A stretch of DNA of 64,000 nt. Source: JBBQIY01 sp964553035 (GTDB taxonomy: Bacteria > Verrucomicrobiota > Kiritimatiellia > RFP12 > UBA3636). The notes beneath the pieces are model-generated. The model was not told where the DNA came from. It worked only from the letters and a program-made list of their open reading frames with translations, and did not search any database. Of this stretch, positions 41,113-50,049 are shown in pieces. The first letter of the stretch is position 1. The number at the start of each line of letters is the position of its first letter. The stretch is from NCBI GenBank assembly GCA_964553035.1, contig CAZKJH010000004.1, positions 3,257 through 67,256 on the forward strand, in the 5' to 3' direction. Position numbers and translations under genes: made by a program.

Positions 41113-41553
41113 ATGAAAAAGCGCATTTTCAAGATCCTCGCCCTGGCGCTTGGCATTGCTACGGTCGCGTTCGCTGACGAGCTCGACATGCTCATCTATA
41201 AGCAGCGCGGCATCACCCCACCAAAGGAAGCCCCAGCTCCTGCCCCTGTTGTAACGAAGGACCAAATGGCCGTCCCGGAGAAGAAACTTACCGTACCGAA
41301 AAGTGAGAGCATCTTTCCTGTCGGAAGCCAGTCTTCCCGCAGTGCGAACAACCTATTGCAAATCGTCGTTCCGGAAGGTGGGACTAATACATTTCCTGCT
41401 GGAAGCCGAGCCTTTCACTTGCAAGACGGGACGCTGAAAGTCGTCGTTCCCGAAACTCAGGAACCCACCTCCGCCGTTGTGCCCGAGGATTTAAAACCTG
41501 CTCCTGTCACCGCTTCGCCTCTACCAGTCGCAGTCTCTCCCAACTCGGACTAA
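41113..41553 (+). CDS. Small exported Pro/Val-rich protein
   Basis: A 146-residue protein with a signal peptide (cleaved after VAFA, about residue 22). The body is rich in Pro, Val and Glu, with repeats of the type VVPE (LQIVVPEGG, LKVVVPETQ, SAVVPEDL). No domain is recognised and it is probably unstructured. It is last in the plus-strand envelope series, 48 bases after the repeat protein, and may be a periplasmic spacer or accessory. Confidence 0.6.
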   Translation: MKKRIFKILALALGIATVAFADELDMLIYKQRGITPPKEAPAPAPVVTKDQMAVPEKKLTVPKSESIFPVGSQSSRSANNLLQIVVPEGGTNTFPAGSRAFHLQDGTLKVVVPETQEPTSAVVPEDLKPAPVTASPLPVAVSPNSD

Positions 41554-41635
41554 AACGCCGCACGATCAAATTAGCTCGGAAAGTAGAGTCACGTTCAGCC
41601 TTTAAAGAGTGTTGATTTTTAATCGATACACGTGA

Positions 41636-42310
41636 CTACAAAAATTCTGCATAATCGCTGGTAAGCAGGCGATAGGGAGGTGTGTCCTCCTCAATGTCTG
41701 GAAATCGGGCGTTGGATGGACGGAAGCGGTTGTCTGTCTGGTCATCGCTGACCACACTGACTTCGCCAACGAGAACGCTGCCTTTACCCACTTCGCCCCA
41801 GAAGCTGTGGTACAGACCAGTTGGAAGGCAAATGCTTTCTCCGGGCGTGAGGACGACATCTCCACCCGCTGAGACCGTTCGCGGCAATCCATCAACCATA
41901 ACGGATGGCGGCAGGTCGCTGAACGATTCTTCCGCCGTGGAGTTATAGAGACGGATTACGAGGTTGCCGCCGCCACGATTGATGATATCCTCAGTCTTCT
42001 TCCAGTGGAAGTGATACGGCGTTACCTGCTCTTCGCGTACGATCATGATTTTCTCGGCGTAGGGTTTGCCTTTATGATCCAGATCGCCATTACGGATGGT
42101 AAAGAGAACCAGCCCCACGGCATTAAAGTCATTGCTACCGAAATCGGTGATATCCCAGCCGAGTTGGTGACTGATGATTTCGTTGCCCGTGAGATCTGCT
42201 GCTTTCCAGTCTTCCGGCGACCAGTATCCCCATGGCGGCAAAAGAAAACGGTACTCCGCAAACATCGCTTCCGCTTCCTGGATGATCGTATTGATTTCGC
42301 TTCTTTTCAT
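41636..42310 (-). CDS. D-lyxose/D-mannose isomerase-like cupin
   Basis: A 224-residue protein without a signal. It has the cupin metal motif TPYHFHWKKTEDIINRGGGN (His-x-His and Glu) and a second His in LPTGLYHSFWGE. This is the pattern of the D-lyxose ketol-isomerase family, which interconverts D-lyxose and D-xylulose, or mannose and fructose. The N-terminal region (RSEINTIIQEAEAMF) also fits. The product could feed the FGGY kinase at 57.3 kb, which is inference only. It is followed on the minus strand only by a short unassigned gap to 41553. Confidence 0.8.
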   Translation of the reverse strand: MKRSEINTIIQEAEAMFAEYRFLLPPWGYWSPEDWKAADLTGNEIISHQLGWDITDFGSNDFNAVGLVLFTIRNGDLDHKGKPYAEKIMIVREEQVTPYHFHWKKTEDIINRGGGNLVIRLYNSTAEESFSDLPPSVMVDGLPRTVSAGGDVVLTPGESICLPTGLYHSFWGEVGKGSVLVGEVSVVSDDQTDNRFRPSNARFPDIEEDTPPYRLLTSDYAEFL

Positions 42311-42341
42311 AGAACATTTCCTTGTGGTTTGTGTCTGGTAT

Positions 42342-43244
42342 TCAAAAATTATTTAATTGAATTGTTAACCCGTCCAGAAACTCGAGAATATCCTGAAACG
42401 CCTCGCGTTGCTCGGGACGCACAAGATCGTAGAGAAAGCCGTGTTCAGCGGCGTAAATCTTCTGCCGAACCTCACAGCCGTTGCGCTTTAACGTCTCCAG
42501 AAATGCCTCTGCGAGGGAGACAGGAAAGTAGTCTTCGCGATCCGACGCGAGGTGGAAAATTGATGGGGAACCGGCGCGTGCGTAGGTGATCGGCGCTACG
42601 CGCCTGTAGGCTTCTGGATCCTGTTCATACGGAATCCCCACCGCCTTCTCTATAGAAGATTCGGCACCCGTGTTCTGCCCTTTTTCAAACGTGACCGGCA
42701 TCGACTGTGTGATCACCCCAATCGGCTTGATCCATCCGGTAGGATCGATCCGATAATTCCGAAACGTCAACGGTTCTCCACACTCACCGGGAGCGGCCAG
42801 CGCCAACAAAAGCGCGAGATGGGCTCCGGCCGAGTCGCCGAACACGACAATGTTTGGCGATTGGCCGCGTTCGACTAAAATTCTTTGGAATAGGTCATAA
42901 CCATGGCGCACGTCACGCAGTTGTTCTAGTATCGTTCCTCTATCGGATAGGACATAGTCCGCCGAAGCGCAGGTGTAGCCCTCCTCGTTCCATGCACGCA
43001 TGAGGTTGTGATGCACCCTGCGACTTCCAGAATGCCATCCGCCGCCATGGATCAGAAACAAGGCTACGTTTCGTGTTGGGCATTTGGCGAAGAAAAGATC
43101 CATGGCGCGACAGGGATTTTCATTTTTTGTTTCGATCCACGTCAAGGTGTCGGGTTGAAAAATATCATCGAAGCGGATGGTTGTATGCGCGGCCGCTAAA
43201 AGCGGCCGCACCACCTCCTGGATCTTTCTTTCTTTTTCGTTCAT
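42342..43244 (-). CDS. Alpha/beta hydrolase (esterase/lipase family)
   Basis: A 300-residue carboxylesterase-like enzyme. The oxyanion motif is HGGGWHSGSRR and the nucleophile elbow is FGDSAGAHLAL. The Asp is probably in ASDREDYFPV and the His in AEHGFLYDL. There is no signal peptide, so it acts in the cytoplasm, perhaps removing acetyl groups from imported sugars. The start at 43244 is chosen over the frame start at 43355 because the extra 37 residues contain no family sequence. It precedes the isomerase gene by 31 bases on the same strand and is likely cotranscribed. Confidence 0.8.
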   Translation of the reverse strand: MNEKERKIQEVVRPLLAAAHTTIRFDDIFQPDTLTWIETKNENPCRAMDLFFAKCPTRNVALFLIHGGGWHSGSRRVHHNLMRAWNEEGYTCASADYVLSDRGTILEQLRDVRHGYDLFQRILVERGQSPNIVVFGDSAGAHLALLLALAAPGECGEPLTFRNYRIDPTGWIKPIGVITQSMPVTFEKGQNTGAESSIEKAVGIPYEQDPEAYRRVAPITYARAGSPSIFHLASDREDYFPVSLAEAFLETLKRNGCEVRQKIYAAEHGFLYDLVRPEQREAFQDILEFLDGLTIQLNNF

Positions 43245-44124
43245 TGGATAGATTACCCATGAAGCTCTTAAACCCCTCAACGCTATGCCTAACGCCTTGA
43301 AGTACGAGCCGTTTTGTAAGTTGAAGAGATTCTCTGCGTAAGGATGCCGCTCCAACCTATCGTTGCTTGTTTCTGCTGTAGTATAATACCATTTCCTTCC
43401 GGCTTCCAGTGCGAAACTTTAGGGACTGCGCTGAATGGCGCTAACTTAAGCCCTGTTTCCAGCTCTTACTCTTACTCCTAATCTTAATCCGTTCTGTTGA
43501 AGAGATTACGATTATGATTATGAAGGAGAGATTTCCTTAGGTTAGTGCTATTGATTCCGCTGTCCCCAGATTTACCATGATTTTTCCATCATTCCCCTCT
43601 GTGTCTCAAACCCTCTGTGTCTCAAACCCTCTGTGTTTAATACCCATTCGGCGCAGCCGCTTCCCACAATCCATTTTCGCGTGAGTGCGTGGAGATGGGT
43701 GGAGGAGTTTTGTCCACAGAATGCACTGAAAGACACGGAAAGTGCTGGGTATTCATGAAAAGCTTCGTGTTCTTCGCGGTAAAAATTGCTACACAGTGTC
43801 TACCGCGAAACCGCCTGAACGGCATCGACTTCGATTTCGAAGAGGAGGTCATGGCGGCAGACGTCGGCGTGCGAGACGGCGAGCGGAAAGCGCGGATGTT
43901 TTAGACGCCTGTTCCCTGATTTTTCAAGGAAAGGAGTCGACAAAGCTCGCGACAAAGAAGAAATCACCCGCAAAATCCCTCATCCCATCTCTGTGCCTCA
44001 AACGCTCTGTGTTTATTCCTTCCAGTTCAGCCCAAACATGCGGGATTGTTTGACGGCAACTCCCCAGATTAAGCAGTCAAGCTACCCCGACACCACGCGA
44101 CCCCCTGTCACTAAGCCGCACCCA
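43245..44124. repeat. Long intergenic region with simple repeats and gene remnants
   Basis: No intact gene is seen. Contents: hexamer-like ATTAAG/GAGTAAG runs (43464-43490, and 43504-43522 reading GATTACGATTATGATTATGA), 16-base tandem CCCTCTGTGTCTCAAA (43595-43640, nearly three units, with a variant at 43992-44013), a reverse copy of the TTTGTCGCGAGC family (about 43936-43965), and a possible gene remnant on the minus strand at 43800-43908. No promoter is obvious. Confidence 0.5.
43800..43908 (-). pseudogene. Possible RidA-family C-terminal remnant
   Basis: On the minus strand about 35 codons end in DLLFEIEVDAVQAVSR and a stop. The E-I-E-V-D-A-V string resembles the C-terminal strand of RidA/YjgF proteins. 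Nothing recognisable is upstream, so it would be a decayed gene end. Weak evidence. Confidence 0.25.
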
Positions 44125-44868
44125 CTACAAGGACTTCAAAGCTTCCTGCGCTTTGACGGCGGCGGCTCTGACGGTCTCGGCCGTGGCTTTTTCTCCTAAT
44201 GTCGAATCAGACACGTAGCTCCTGTTAACTTCGTTCGCAACCGTGTCCAATATCTTTTCTGATTTTGCCGAGCCAAATTCCCCAAGCGCACCGCACATGA
44301 CTGCAGCAGCCGATGCGCTGCTTTCCTTCTCAAGGGCTGTGATGAACGCGTCTTCCGACCGCTCCTTGTAGGAAGACAGAACTCTGACGGCCCGGGCGCG
44401 GACATTGGCGTGTTGACTGCCCAGCAAAAGCCCCTTCATGAATTCAAACCGATCATTGTCGTCTTCGATGAACGAGTAGACGGTCGCGGCCAGTTCAGCG
44501 GCCGTATCAGGGTCGATGGCTTGGGGTTGACAGGCCTTCAAGTCGTCCCGAAGATATATCATGTCCTGTTTAACCATGGTTTGAAGCAGGGCGACATTGA
44601 TTGCCGAATGCCTGTTCAATTTCAGCAGTTCCAGCAACTCGGCACCGTCCTTTGCGTTCAGTTTACGCCCGGCGAGCGCTTCTGCGGCGGCAACGCCATC
44701 GCGCTTCGAAACAGCGGGGTCTTTAATCACTTTTTTCAAGGCCTCGGTTCCGTAAGTGGACGGTTCGTATGATGGCTTTCCAGTCACCATTCCAACATTC
44801 ATATTTTTGCACGATACCAGAAAGAGCGAAATAACAGTGAAAACAGACAACAACAACTTAATTCTCAT
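44125..44868 (-). CDS. Lipoprotein with HEAT-like helical repeats
   Basis: A 247-residue lipoprotein (lipobox FLVSC, Cys about residue 20). The mature part consists of helix pairs such as LLELLKLNRHSAINVALLQT, RARAVRVLSSYKERSEDAF and AAVMCGALGEFGSAKSEKIL, which resemble HEAT/armadillo-type repeats. No enzyme motif. It is last in a minus-strand operon behind two CsgG-like genes (38-base gap), so it may be a scaffold for that assembly. Function unknown. Confidence 0.65.
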   Translation of the reverse strand: MRIKLLLSVFTVISLFLVSCKNMNVGMVTGKPSYEPSTYGTEALKKVIKDPAVSKRDGVAAAEALAGRKLNAKDGAELLELLKLNRHSAINVALLQTMVKQDMIYLRDDLKACQPQAIDPDTAAELAATVYSFIEDDNDRFEFMKGLLLGSQHANVRARAVRVLSSYKERSEDAFITALEKESSASAAAVMCGALGEFGSAKSEKILDTVANEVNRSYVSDSTLGEKATAETVRAAAVKAQEALKSL

Positions 44869-44906
44869 GATGGAACCCTCTTATTTTTAGGAATTTATGA
44901 TAAACG

Positions 44907-46901
44907 TTAAAAAGATGGACGTGACGACGAAGATGGTGCATTACGCGCTCCACCGGACACTTCGGATGGGGCGGCATTGTAGGTTGCGACACCACGTACC
45001 GCAGGACGACATATCTGCCCGATTATCATCGTCGGAGTACCTAGCGTCGGGGTGGAAATCTTGCATTTTGAAAACCGCGCTGTTGTCTCGTAAACCTGCA
45101 CGCTTCCCACCGTCTTTTCCTCGCTGCCGAGGATTTCACCCGTATCAGGGTCGACAATCTTCGCGCCCTGGGCATAGACAGCCAGTAAATCGCCGACTGA
45201 AACTAGCGCCTCACCGACATTGATGGTAACCACATTTTCGCCGGCATTCACCGCGATAATTTTAATCGGCCAGAGGGTTGAAACGACTTTGGAGATTATA
45301 TTCTGTGAGAGCGTGTCGAGCAGTCCGCCCATGGCGCCTTGATTCTCGGAAGCGGTTCCGAACCCCAGAAGACCGATTTGGGAAGACTGGGTTTGAACAG
45401 ACCCGGTGATCTGATCGCTGCACACAATGGTTCCAAGCTCGTTGTCCACCACACGCAATTCAAGTGTGAGGGTCATGGTCACGTTTTCGTTGCCGCCGAC
45501 AATCGAGTAGCCTTTCTGCTTGGTATCCGTCTCGAACCGCGTAATAGTGCCGAAAGCGCTGTACTTGGCGCTCTGCATCTTGCCGCGCTGAACCAATGAG
45601 GCCGTGCTGTAGTCGCCGTCCACCTCATTGTCCATCTGCTCTTTGATTTCACCTTTCCGGGTCTGCTCGACCACGGTGAATTTACCGGACTTATGAGCCT
45701 TGGTGACCACCATTTCACGAAGCACCTGCGACTCCTTGTCTATAGCAGTCTCGACTTGGTCGCTAGGCAGTTGAGCGCCCTGTGGATCTGCGGCGTTATG
45801 GCGATTACGCTCCGAATCGGCAGTCTGCCCGACCAAAGCACCGACAGCCGCCCCTCCGAGCCACTCGCTGGGCTTTCCTCCAGTAATCAACCCGCCTACC
45901 ACGGCTCCCAGCACACCACCAGATCCCTGTCCTGCCCCAGCCGAGGAAATGCGCTTGCCGCCGCGGTCTGCGGTCTGGGAAAGATCGAATTCGTTGCTAT
46001 ACTTGAACTTCCCGATGAAAAGCGTAGGCTTGACTCCGACAACCATACCAGTTCCAGGAATATTTCCGCCTGCACCCGCGCCGGCGTCTGCATTTGTGGC
46101 GGCGACAGCCCCTGACGCTGGACGGCATATCATGCCTGCTGCAATGGGCTGGCTGGAGTCCAGGATTTCCGCCTTGGAGAACTTGCCCGTTGCCTGAGTC
46201 ACCCGGACAGTGCCGGCGGGGATTTCTTCAAACGCGAGCACTTCTCCCGTGGCGGGATCCATGACCACGTTGCCTTTCGCGAAAACCTGATAAACCTGAC
46301 CCACGGAGACGAACTGTTCTCCATAGTTCATCATCACCTCCGTTGGACTCGCACTGGCCACCATGATCGGATAGATGTTGAAGATCACCTTGGAAGTCAG
46401 GGCTTCAGACAGAGTCCGCATGACTTGCTTCACGCTTCCAAAATCGGTCACCTCCAGATCCGAGGCCGCTTTGATTTCACCGGAAGCTACATCGAGAATG
46501 CTCAGATCGACCGATATCCTGAATTCCTTGATCTGGCCCCGGACCCGATCTGTGAAGACCGCCTCGGAAATGCTGCCGTAGATGACGAAGTCCGCGGCGA
46601 CGGCCGTCCCCATTTGCTTTGCGGTTTCAGGACTGACGATTCCGGCTTCACCCAGATTCTGCTCCTTCAGCATCTGGTCCAATTTCGCACGCTCGACAAG
46701 GGAAAAACGACGACTCTGGGTGAAACTTGTCCGCAACATCTCATTGAATGCGGCGAAATCAGTGACATAAGCGGCATCGCCCATGTACTTGAAATCGCCC
46801 ACCGCGATCGTCTTCAACTTCGGCTGCTGAGCAACCGCGTTCCCTGGAAGCAACAGGAACAGGGAGGCAAACAGAATGCATCGCTTTAAGTCTTGTTTCA
46901 T
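44907..46901 (-). CDS. Large CsgG-family protein with glycine-zipper insert
   Basis: A 664-residue exported protein (signal CILFASLFLLLPGNAVAQQ). Module 1: CsgG-like core (TIAVGDFKYMGDA, FSLVERAKLDQMLKEQNLGE, ADFVIYGSISE), then a beta module (VSVGQVYQVFAKGNVVMDP). Middle: a second CsgG-like start (PTLFIGKFKYSNEF), then a glycine zipper (GGVLGAVVGGLITGG, LGGAAVGALVGQ). The rest of module 2 follows (KFTVVEQTRKGEIKEQ, YSAFGTITRFE) with another beta module (VSVGDLLAVYAQGAKIVDP). So it is a tandem duplication with a membrane-prone insert. The start MKQDLKRC at 46901 is chosen because the longer frame overlaps the upstream gene; GGGGTG is its Shine-Dalgarno. No lipobox. Confidence 0.75.
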   Translation of the reverse strand: MKQDLKRCILFASLFLLLPGNAVAQQPKLKTIAVGDFKYMGDAAYVTDFAAFNEMLRTSFTQSRRFSLVERAKLDQMLKEQNLGEAGIVSPETAKQMGTAVAADFVIYGSISEAVFTDRVRGQIKEFRISVDLSILDVASGEIKAASDLEVTDFGSVKQVMRTLSEALTSKVIFNIYPIMVASASPTEVMMNYGEQFVSVGQVYQVFAKGNVVMDPATGEVLAFEEIPAGTVRVTQATGKFSKAEILDSSQPIAAGMICRPASGAVAATNADAGAGAGGNIPGTGMVVGVKPTLFIGKFKYSNEFDLSQTADRGGKRISSAGAGQGSGGVLGAVVGGLITGGKPSEWLGGAAVGALVGQTADSERNRHNAADPQGAQLPSDQVETAIDKESQVLREMVVTKAHKSGKFTVVEQTRKGEIKEQMDNEVDGDYSTASLVQRGKMQSAKYSAFGTITRFETDTKQKGYSIVGGNENVTMTLTLELRVVDNELGTIVCSDQITGSVQTQSSQIGLLGFGTASENQGAMGGLLDTLSQNIISKVVSTLWPIKIIAVNAGENVVTINVGEALVSVGDLLAVYAQGAKIVDPDTGEILGSEEKTVGSVQVYETTARFSKCKISTPTLGTPTMIIGQICRPAVRGVATYNAAPSEVSGGARNAPSSSSRPSF

Positions 46902-46918
46902 TTTCACCCCAGGTGTAA

Positions 46919-47806
46919 TTACCACGGTATTTCCTGAACCGGCGCACGCTTTGCAGGCCCGACTTGCTGTGATTTCACGCAAATCGATCCGACCTCGACA
47001 TTCCCTTCGCTGATCTGGGCAGTGGAATATTTCGAAAATACTCCGGTGATTCTGATTTTGCCGCCGGAAAATCCATCGGCGTCCATCACATCGTATATCT
47101 GGTTGTTCTGCACCATCTGCTCTCCGGCGTCGAGCTTGACTTTCCCGTCCTCGGTAACCAGCGTTATCTTTATGGGATAGACGCTCTGCACCAGTTTATT
47201 GACCACTTCGTTTGCGACGTCGCGCATGACGTCTCCAACGAGTCCGCTGGAAGCGTTGACGGTTGAAATGGCGCCGGAGACCTGCACGGACTTTGCGGCT
47301 GTTTTAGTCCGTTCGATCGTCTCGGCGGTTTTTATCTCGCCCGTCGCGGCGTCGATAATGCGCATGTCGACGGCCAATCGCATGACCCGGGTGGCCGTTG
47401 TCAGTCCTTCGACGGAAACGGCTTTGTCGTCCAGAGACGCCTGCGTAATGGAGCCGAAGAGAATCAAATCGGCCTTGAGCAGAGAACCGAATTTCTGGCA
47501 ATCGGCCGGATCGACCACGCCGGCTTCTCCAAGCCCCATTTCCTGCAGCGCCTCGTTGACCCGAGAGCGTTCAACCATCTCGAACCTGCGTGTCTTGATC
47601 AACGCCGTGCTGATCATGTCCACGAAGGCTTCCGTTCCGTCGTCGAATATGAAGGGCCCCTTGTAGTCGAACCTTCCAATCGCGATTTTCGGTTTGTGGG
47701 CCACCGGCTCCTGCACAGCCACCTCCTGTGCCGAGACGTTGAATGTCGTTATTGCAGAAACCACACATAATGCAAGGAAACCGGATCTATGTTTGTTTGT
47801 TGACAT
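46919..47806 (-). CDS. CsgG-family exported protein
   Basis: A 295-residue protein with a signal peptide (FLALCVVSAITTFNVSAQ). The CsgG core is clear: PKIAIGRFDYKGPFIFDDG, FEMVERSRVNEALQEMGLGE and LLKADLILFGSITQ, then IIDAATGEIKTAETIERT. The C-terminal beta module is IKITLVTEDGKVKLDAGEQM...NNQIYDVMDADG. It lies 17 bases upstream of the double-CsgG gene with the same organisation, so they are one operon and probably one complex. AAGGAG (47823-47818) supports the start. A good promoter and a palindrome lie just upstream. Confidence 0.8.
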   Translation of the reverse strand: MSTNKHRSGFLALCVVSAITTFNVSAQEVAVQEPVAHKPKIAIGRFDYKGPFIFDDGTEAFVDMISTALIKTRRFEMVERSRVNEALQEMGLGEAGVVDPADCQKFGSLLKADLILFGSITQASLDDKAVSVEGLTTATRVMRLAVDMRIIDAATGEIKTAETIERTKTAAKSVQVSGAISTVNASSGLVGDVMRDVANEVVNKLVQSVYPIKITLVTEDGKVKLDAGEQMVQNNQIYDVMDADGFSGGKIRITGVFSKYSTAQISEGNVEVGSICVKSQQVGPAKRAPVQEIPW

Positions 47807-47837
47807 ACGCTTTTAACTCCTTTTTAAATACTTTGCT

Positions 47838-47879
47838 TATAACAATTGTTATATTACACTATCTGATAAAAAAATACAA
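47838..47879 (-). promoter_or_regulatory. Promoter and 16-base palindromic operator of the CsgG operon
   Basis: On the minus strand TTGTAT (47879-47874), a 17-base spacer and TAATAT (47856-47851) form a good sigma-70 promoter. The perfect palindrome TATAACAATTGTTATA (47838-47853) overlaps the -10 and the expected start point, where a repressor would block initiation. Confidence 0.6.
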
Positions 47880-47928
47880 GCCTGTTTTGAAAACATTTTT
47901 TTAAGCGCTTTTTTTAAGATAAGTGGGC

Positions 47929-48074
47929 AATCGGTTAGAAGCTGTGAAAAAATCCAACGTCGGACAACCAGAAAATAACACCCCGTCAAATTTCTTAGGA
48001 AAACCGCCTGCTCGATAAACGAAACCGCTGGTTTTCGATTTGGTTTTCGGTTTTTTCACAGCTTCGAACCGATT
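47929..48074. repeat. 146-bp element with 24-bp terminal inverted repeats
   Basis: The 24 bases at 47929-47952 (AATCGGTT, one mismatch, GAAGCTGTGAAAAAA) are the reverse complement of 48051-48074. The interior is noncoding. It lies between two divergent genes, so it is not a terminator. A MITE-like insertion or a regulatory cruciform are both possible. No target duplication is obvious. Confidence 0.65.
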
Positions 48075-48173
48075 ACCGTTAATTTCTGTTCCGTTAGTGA
48101 CAGAGTGCCTTGCGTTTGATAGTATGTCTGGCGTTTACAAGCAGTTACGCAATTACGAGTCGAGGATTAACCA

Positions 48174-50009
48174 ATGATACCGAAAGTCTGGAAAAGTAAT
48201 ATGGGATGGCGTCATCAGGATCGCTTGCGCCGCGAAGCTCAGGAACTGGCTGCTCGTCAGCTTCCGCCCCTATCCAAGCGTGTTTGGGATCACCGCCGTC
48301 AAGAACTCAAGGATCAGTTGACGGAACAGTTGCACCTGCAAAACGATCCGACACCTGCCGATTTTCGTGTGCATCAGACAATCGCTCGAAAGGGGTATCG
48401 TATTGATTTGGTTTCGTATGCTTCGGGGTCACCTGACATCCGCGTGACGGCAGCCTTGTATGTGCCCGATGGTGACGGTCCCTTTCCTGCTGTCATGAAT
48501 TTGCATGGCCACTGGTCGCAGGGACATCTTGCCGCTCGCGTTCAAGAGCGGGGGCACATCTTGGCGCAAAACGGCTTTGTCGTTCTTTCGCCCGATGCCC
48601 CCGGGTCTGGCGAGCGTAGTGTCGGTGAAGGAGATTTCCAGTATCACGGCGGCGTTTCCGGTGCCTCGCTCTACCTGATCGGCGATTCGCTTTTGGGCTG
48701 GCAGGTTCGTGATAACCGTCGCGGCATTGATGTGTTGAGCGATCTGCCCTTTGTTAATGCTCATCGAATCGGCGTCACGGGTGCTTCCGGAGGTGGCAAC
48801 CAGACCATGTGGCTTGCGGCTTGCGATGATCGCATTAAAGCGTGTGTGCCAGTGGTATCGGTGGGGTCATTCGAGGTCTACGTGACGCGGAGCAACTGTA
48901 TTTGCGAGACCCTCCCTGGAGGCTTGGTAGACATGGAGGAATGTGAGCTACTGGGATTGGTGATGCCGCGGCCTCTTTTGATTCTCAGTGCTTACCTGGA
49001 TGCTCCATCCTTTGGGCCTGAGCCCGTGACGCGTACTGCGGAAGGCTTACGCGAGTTGTATGCATTGTGGAGCGCCGACGAACGATTTGATGTTCGCATT
49101 TTTAACACGCTCCACGGTTATTGGCCCGAAATGCAGTCGGCCATGTTGGGTTGGATGAAATATTGGTTAAAAGATGAGGGGCCCGGATTTGCGCTGAAGT
49201 TACCGCCCGTGACACCCGTGGAAGAAGACGGAATGCGTGTTTTCACTCCGGGCACGTGGCCGGCCAAGACGCAGTCGTACGCTGCCAATAAGGAGACGTT
49301 ACGGGCGGCGATACCCAACGCGAATCATCGTGATCAAGATGCCGCTAGGTTGCGCAACGAACTGGCGCAATGTGTTGGGTATATCAAGGTTGACCAAGCG
49401 GGCGAGGTAGAAGAAAGTGATGCGTCCGGGGATGGTGAACTGCAGCGTGCTGTGATGCAATCGCCGCGAGGAATTCCTTTGCCCATGGTGTTGCGCGACG
49501 AAATCAAGCAAGATTCCCCAGTGACCTTGATCTTTGGTTCTTCCGGCAAGGCGGGTGCGTTTGCCAGTGAGCGACTTGAAGCTTCCACTACGGCTGTGGC
49601 AGTTGACTTGCCGGGGCTTGGAGAGCTGGAGTGGGAGGCACCGAAAATCGCCACAGGGGTTAATACGCTTCATACTACCGCTCGTGCCTGTCTGTGGCTG
49701 GGGTATACTTTGGCGGGCGAGTGGGCTGAATGCGTTAGCACTCTGACGCGCTGGGCCGCCGACCGCTTCCCCGGGCGTACGATTAGACTTGTGGCCGATG
49801 ATGAGGCGGCACTGGCTGTATTGCTGGCGGCGGCCTTGGATCCGGTGACTCGCGGCTGTGAGCTGAAACTCGAAGGGTTGCCAGACAGTGCTGTTGATTA
49901 TTATCGCGCAACCGAAGGATCCATGGTTCCCATGATTCCTGGTCTGTTGGCTTGGGGCGACCTTGATCTGATCCGACAATTGGCGCAAGGAGAAGGGCGT
50001 AGTGCGTAG
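48174..50009 (+). CDS. Acetylxylan-esterase-like alpha/beta hydrolase, copy 1
   Basis: A 611-residue protein without a signal peptide. The N-terminal helical part is followed by the hydrolase fold: VTAALYVPDGDGPFPAVMNLHGH (oxyanion region), FVVLSPDAPGSGER, nucleophile elbow GVTGASGGGNQTMWL, Asp region LILSAYLDAPSF and His in NTLHGYWPEM. A C-terminal domain (about 390-611) has a second alpha/beta pattern. Related proteins are annotated as acetyl xylan esterases or dipeptidyl-peptidase-like hydrolases. It is paralogous over its whole length to 51174-52997. The final residues (EGRSA) derive from GTAGGGC-type repeat DNA, so the end has been altered compared with its paralog. Confidence 0.8.
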   Translation: MIPKVWKSNMGWRHQDRLRREAQELAARQLPPLSKRVWDHRRQELKDQLTEQLHLQNDPTPADFRVHQTIARKGYRIDLVSYASGSPDIRVTAALYVPDGDGPFPAVMNLHGHWSQGHLAARVQERGHILAQNGFVVLSPDAPGSGERSVGEGDFQYHGGVSGASLYLIGDSLLGWQVRDNRRGIDVLSDLPFVNAHRIGVTGASGGGNQTMWLAACDDRIKACVPVVSVGSFEVYVTRSNCICETLPGGLVDMEECELLGLVMPRPLLILSAYLDAPSFGPEPVTRTAEGLRELYALWSADERFDVRIFNTLHGYWPEMQSAMLGWMKYWLKDEGPGFALKLPPVTPVEEDGMRVFTPGTWPAKTQSYAANKETLRAAIPNANHRDQDAARLRNELAQCVGYIKVDQAGEVEESDASGDGELQRAVMQSPRGIPLPMVLRDEIKQDSPVTLIFGSSGKAGAFASERLEASTTAVAVDLPGLGELEWEAPKIATGVNTLHTTARACLWLGYTLAGEWAECVSTLTRWAADRFPGRTIRLVADDEAALAVLLAAALDPVTRGCELKLEGLPDSAVDYYRATEGSMVPMIPGLLAWGDLDLIRQLAQGEGRSA

Positions 50010-50049
50010 TTTTGAAAAAACGTTGTCGGGAACTTTTTCGCGAACAGTG

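Noticed and set aside
43190..43210. GCGGCCGC inverted repeat as a regulatory hairpin
   Set aside because: Lies inside the esterase coding region and encodes normal Ala/Arg residues.
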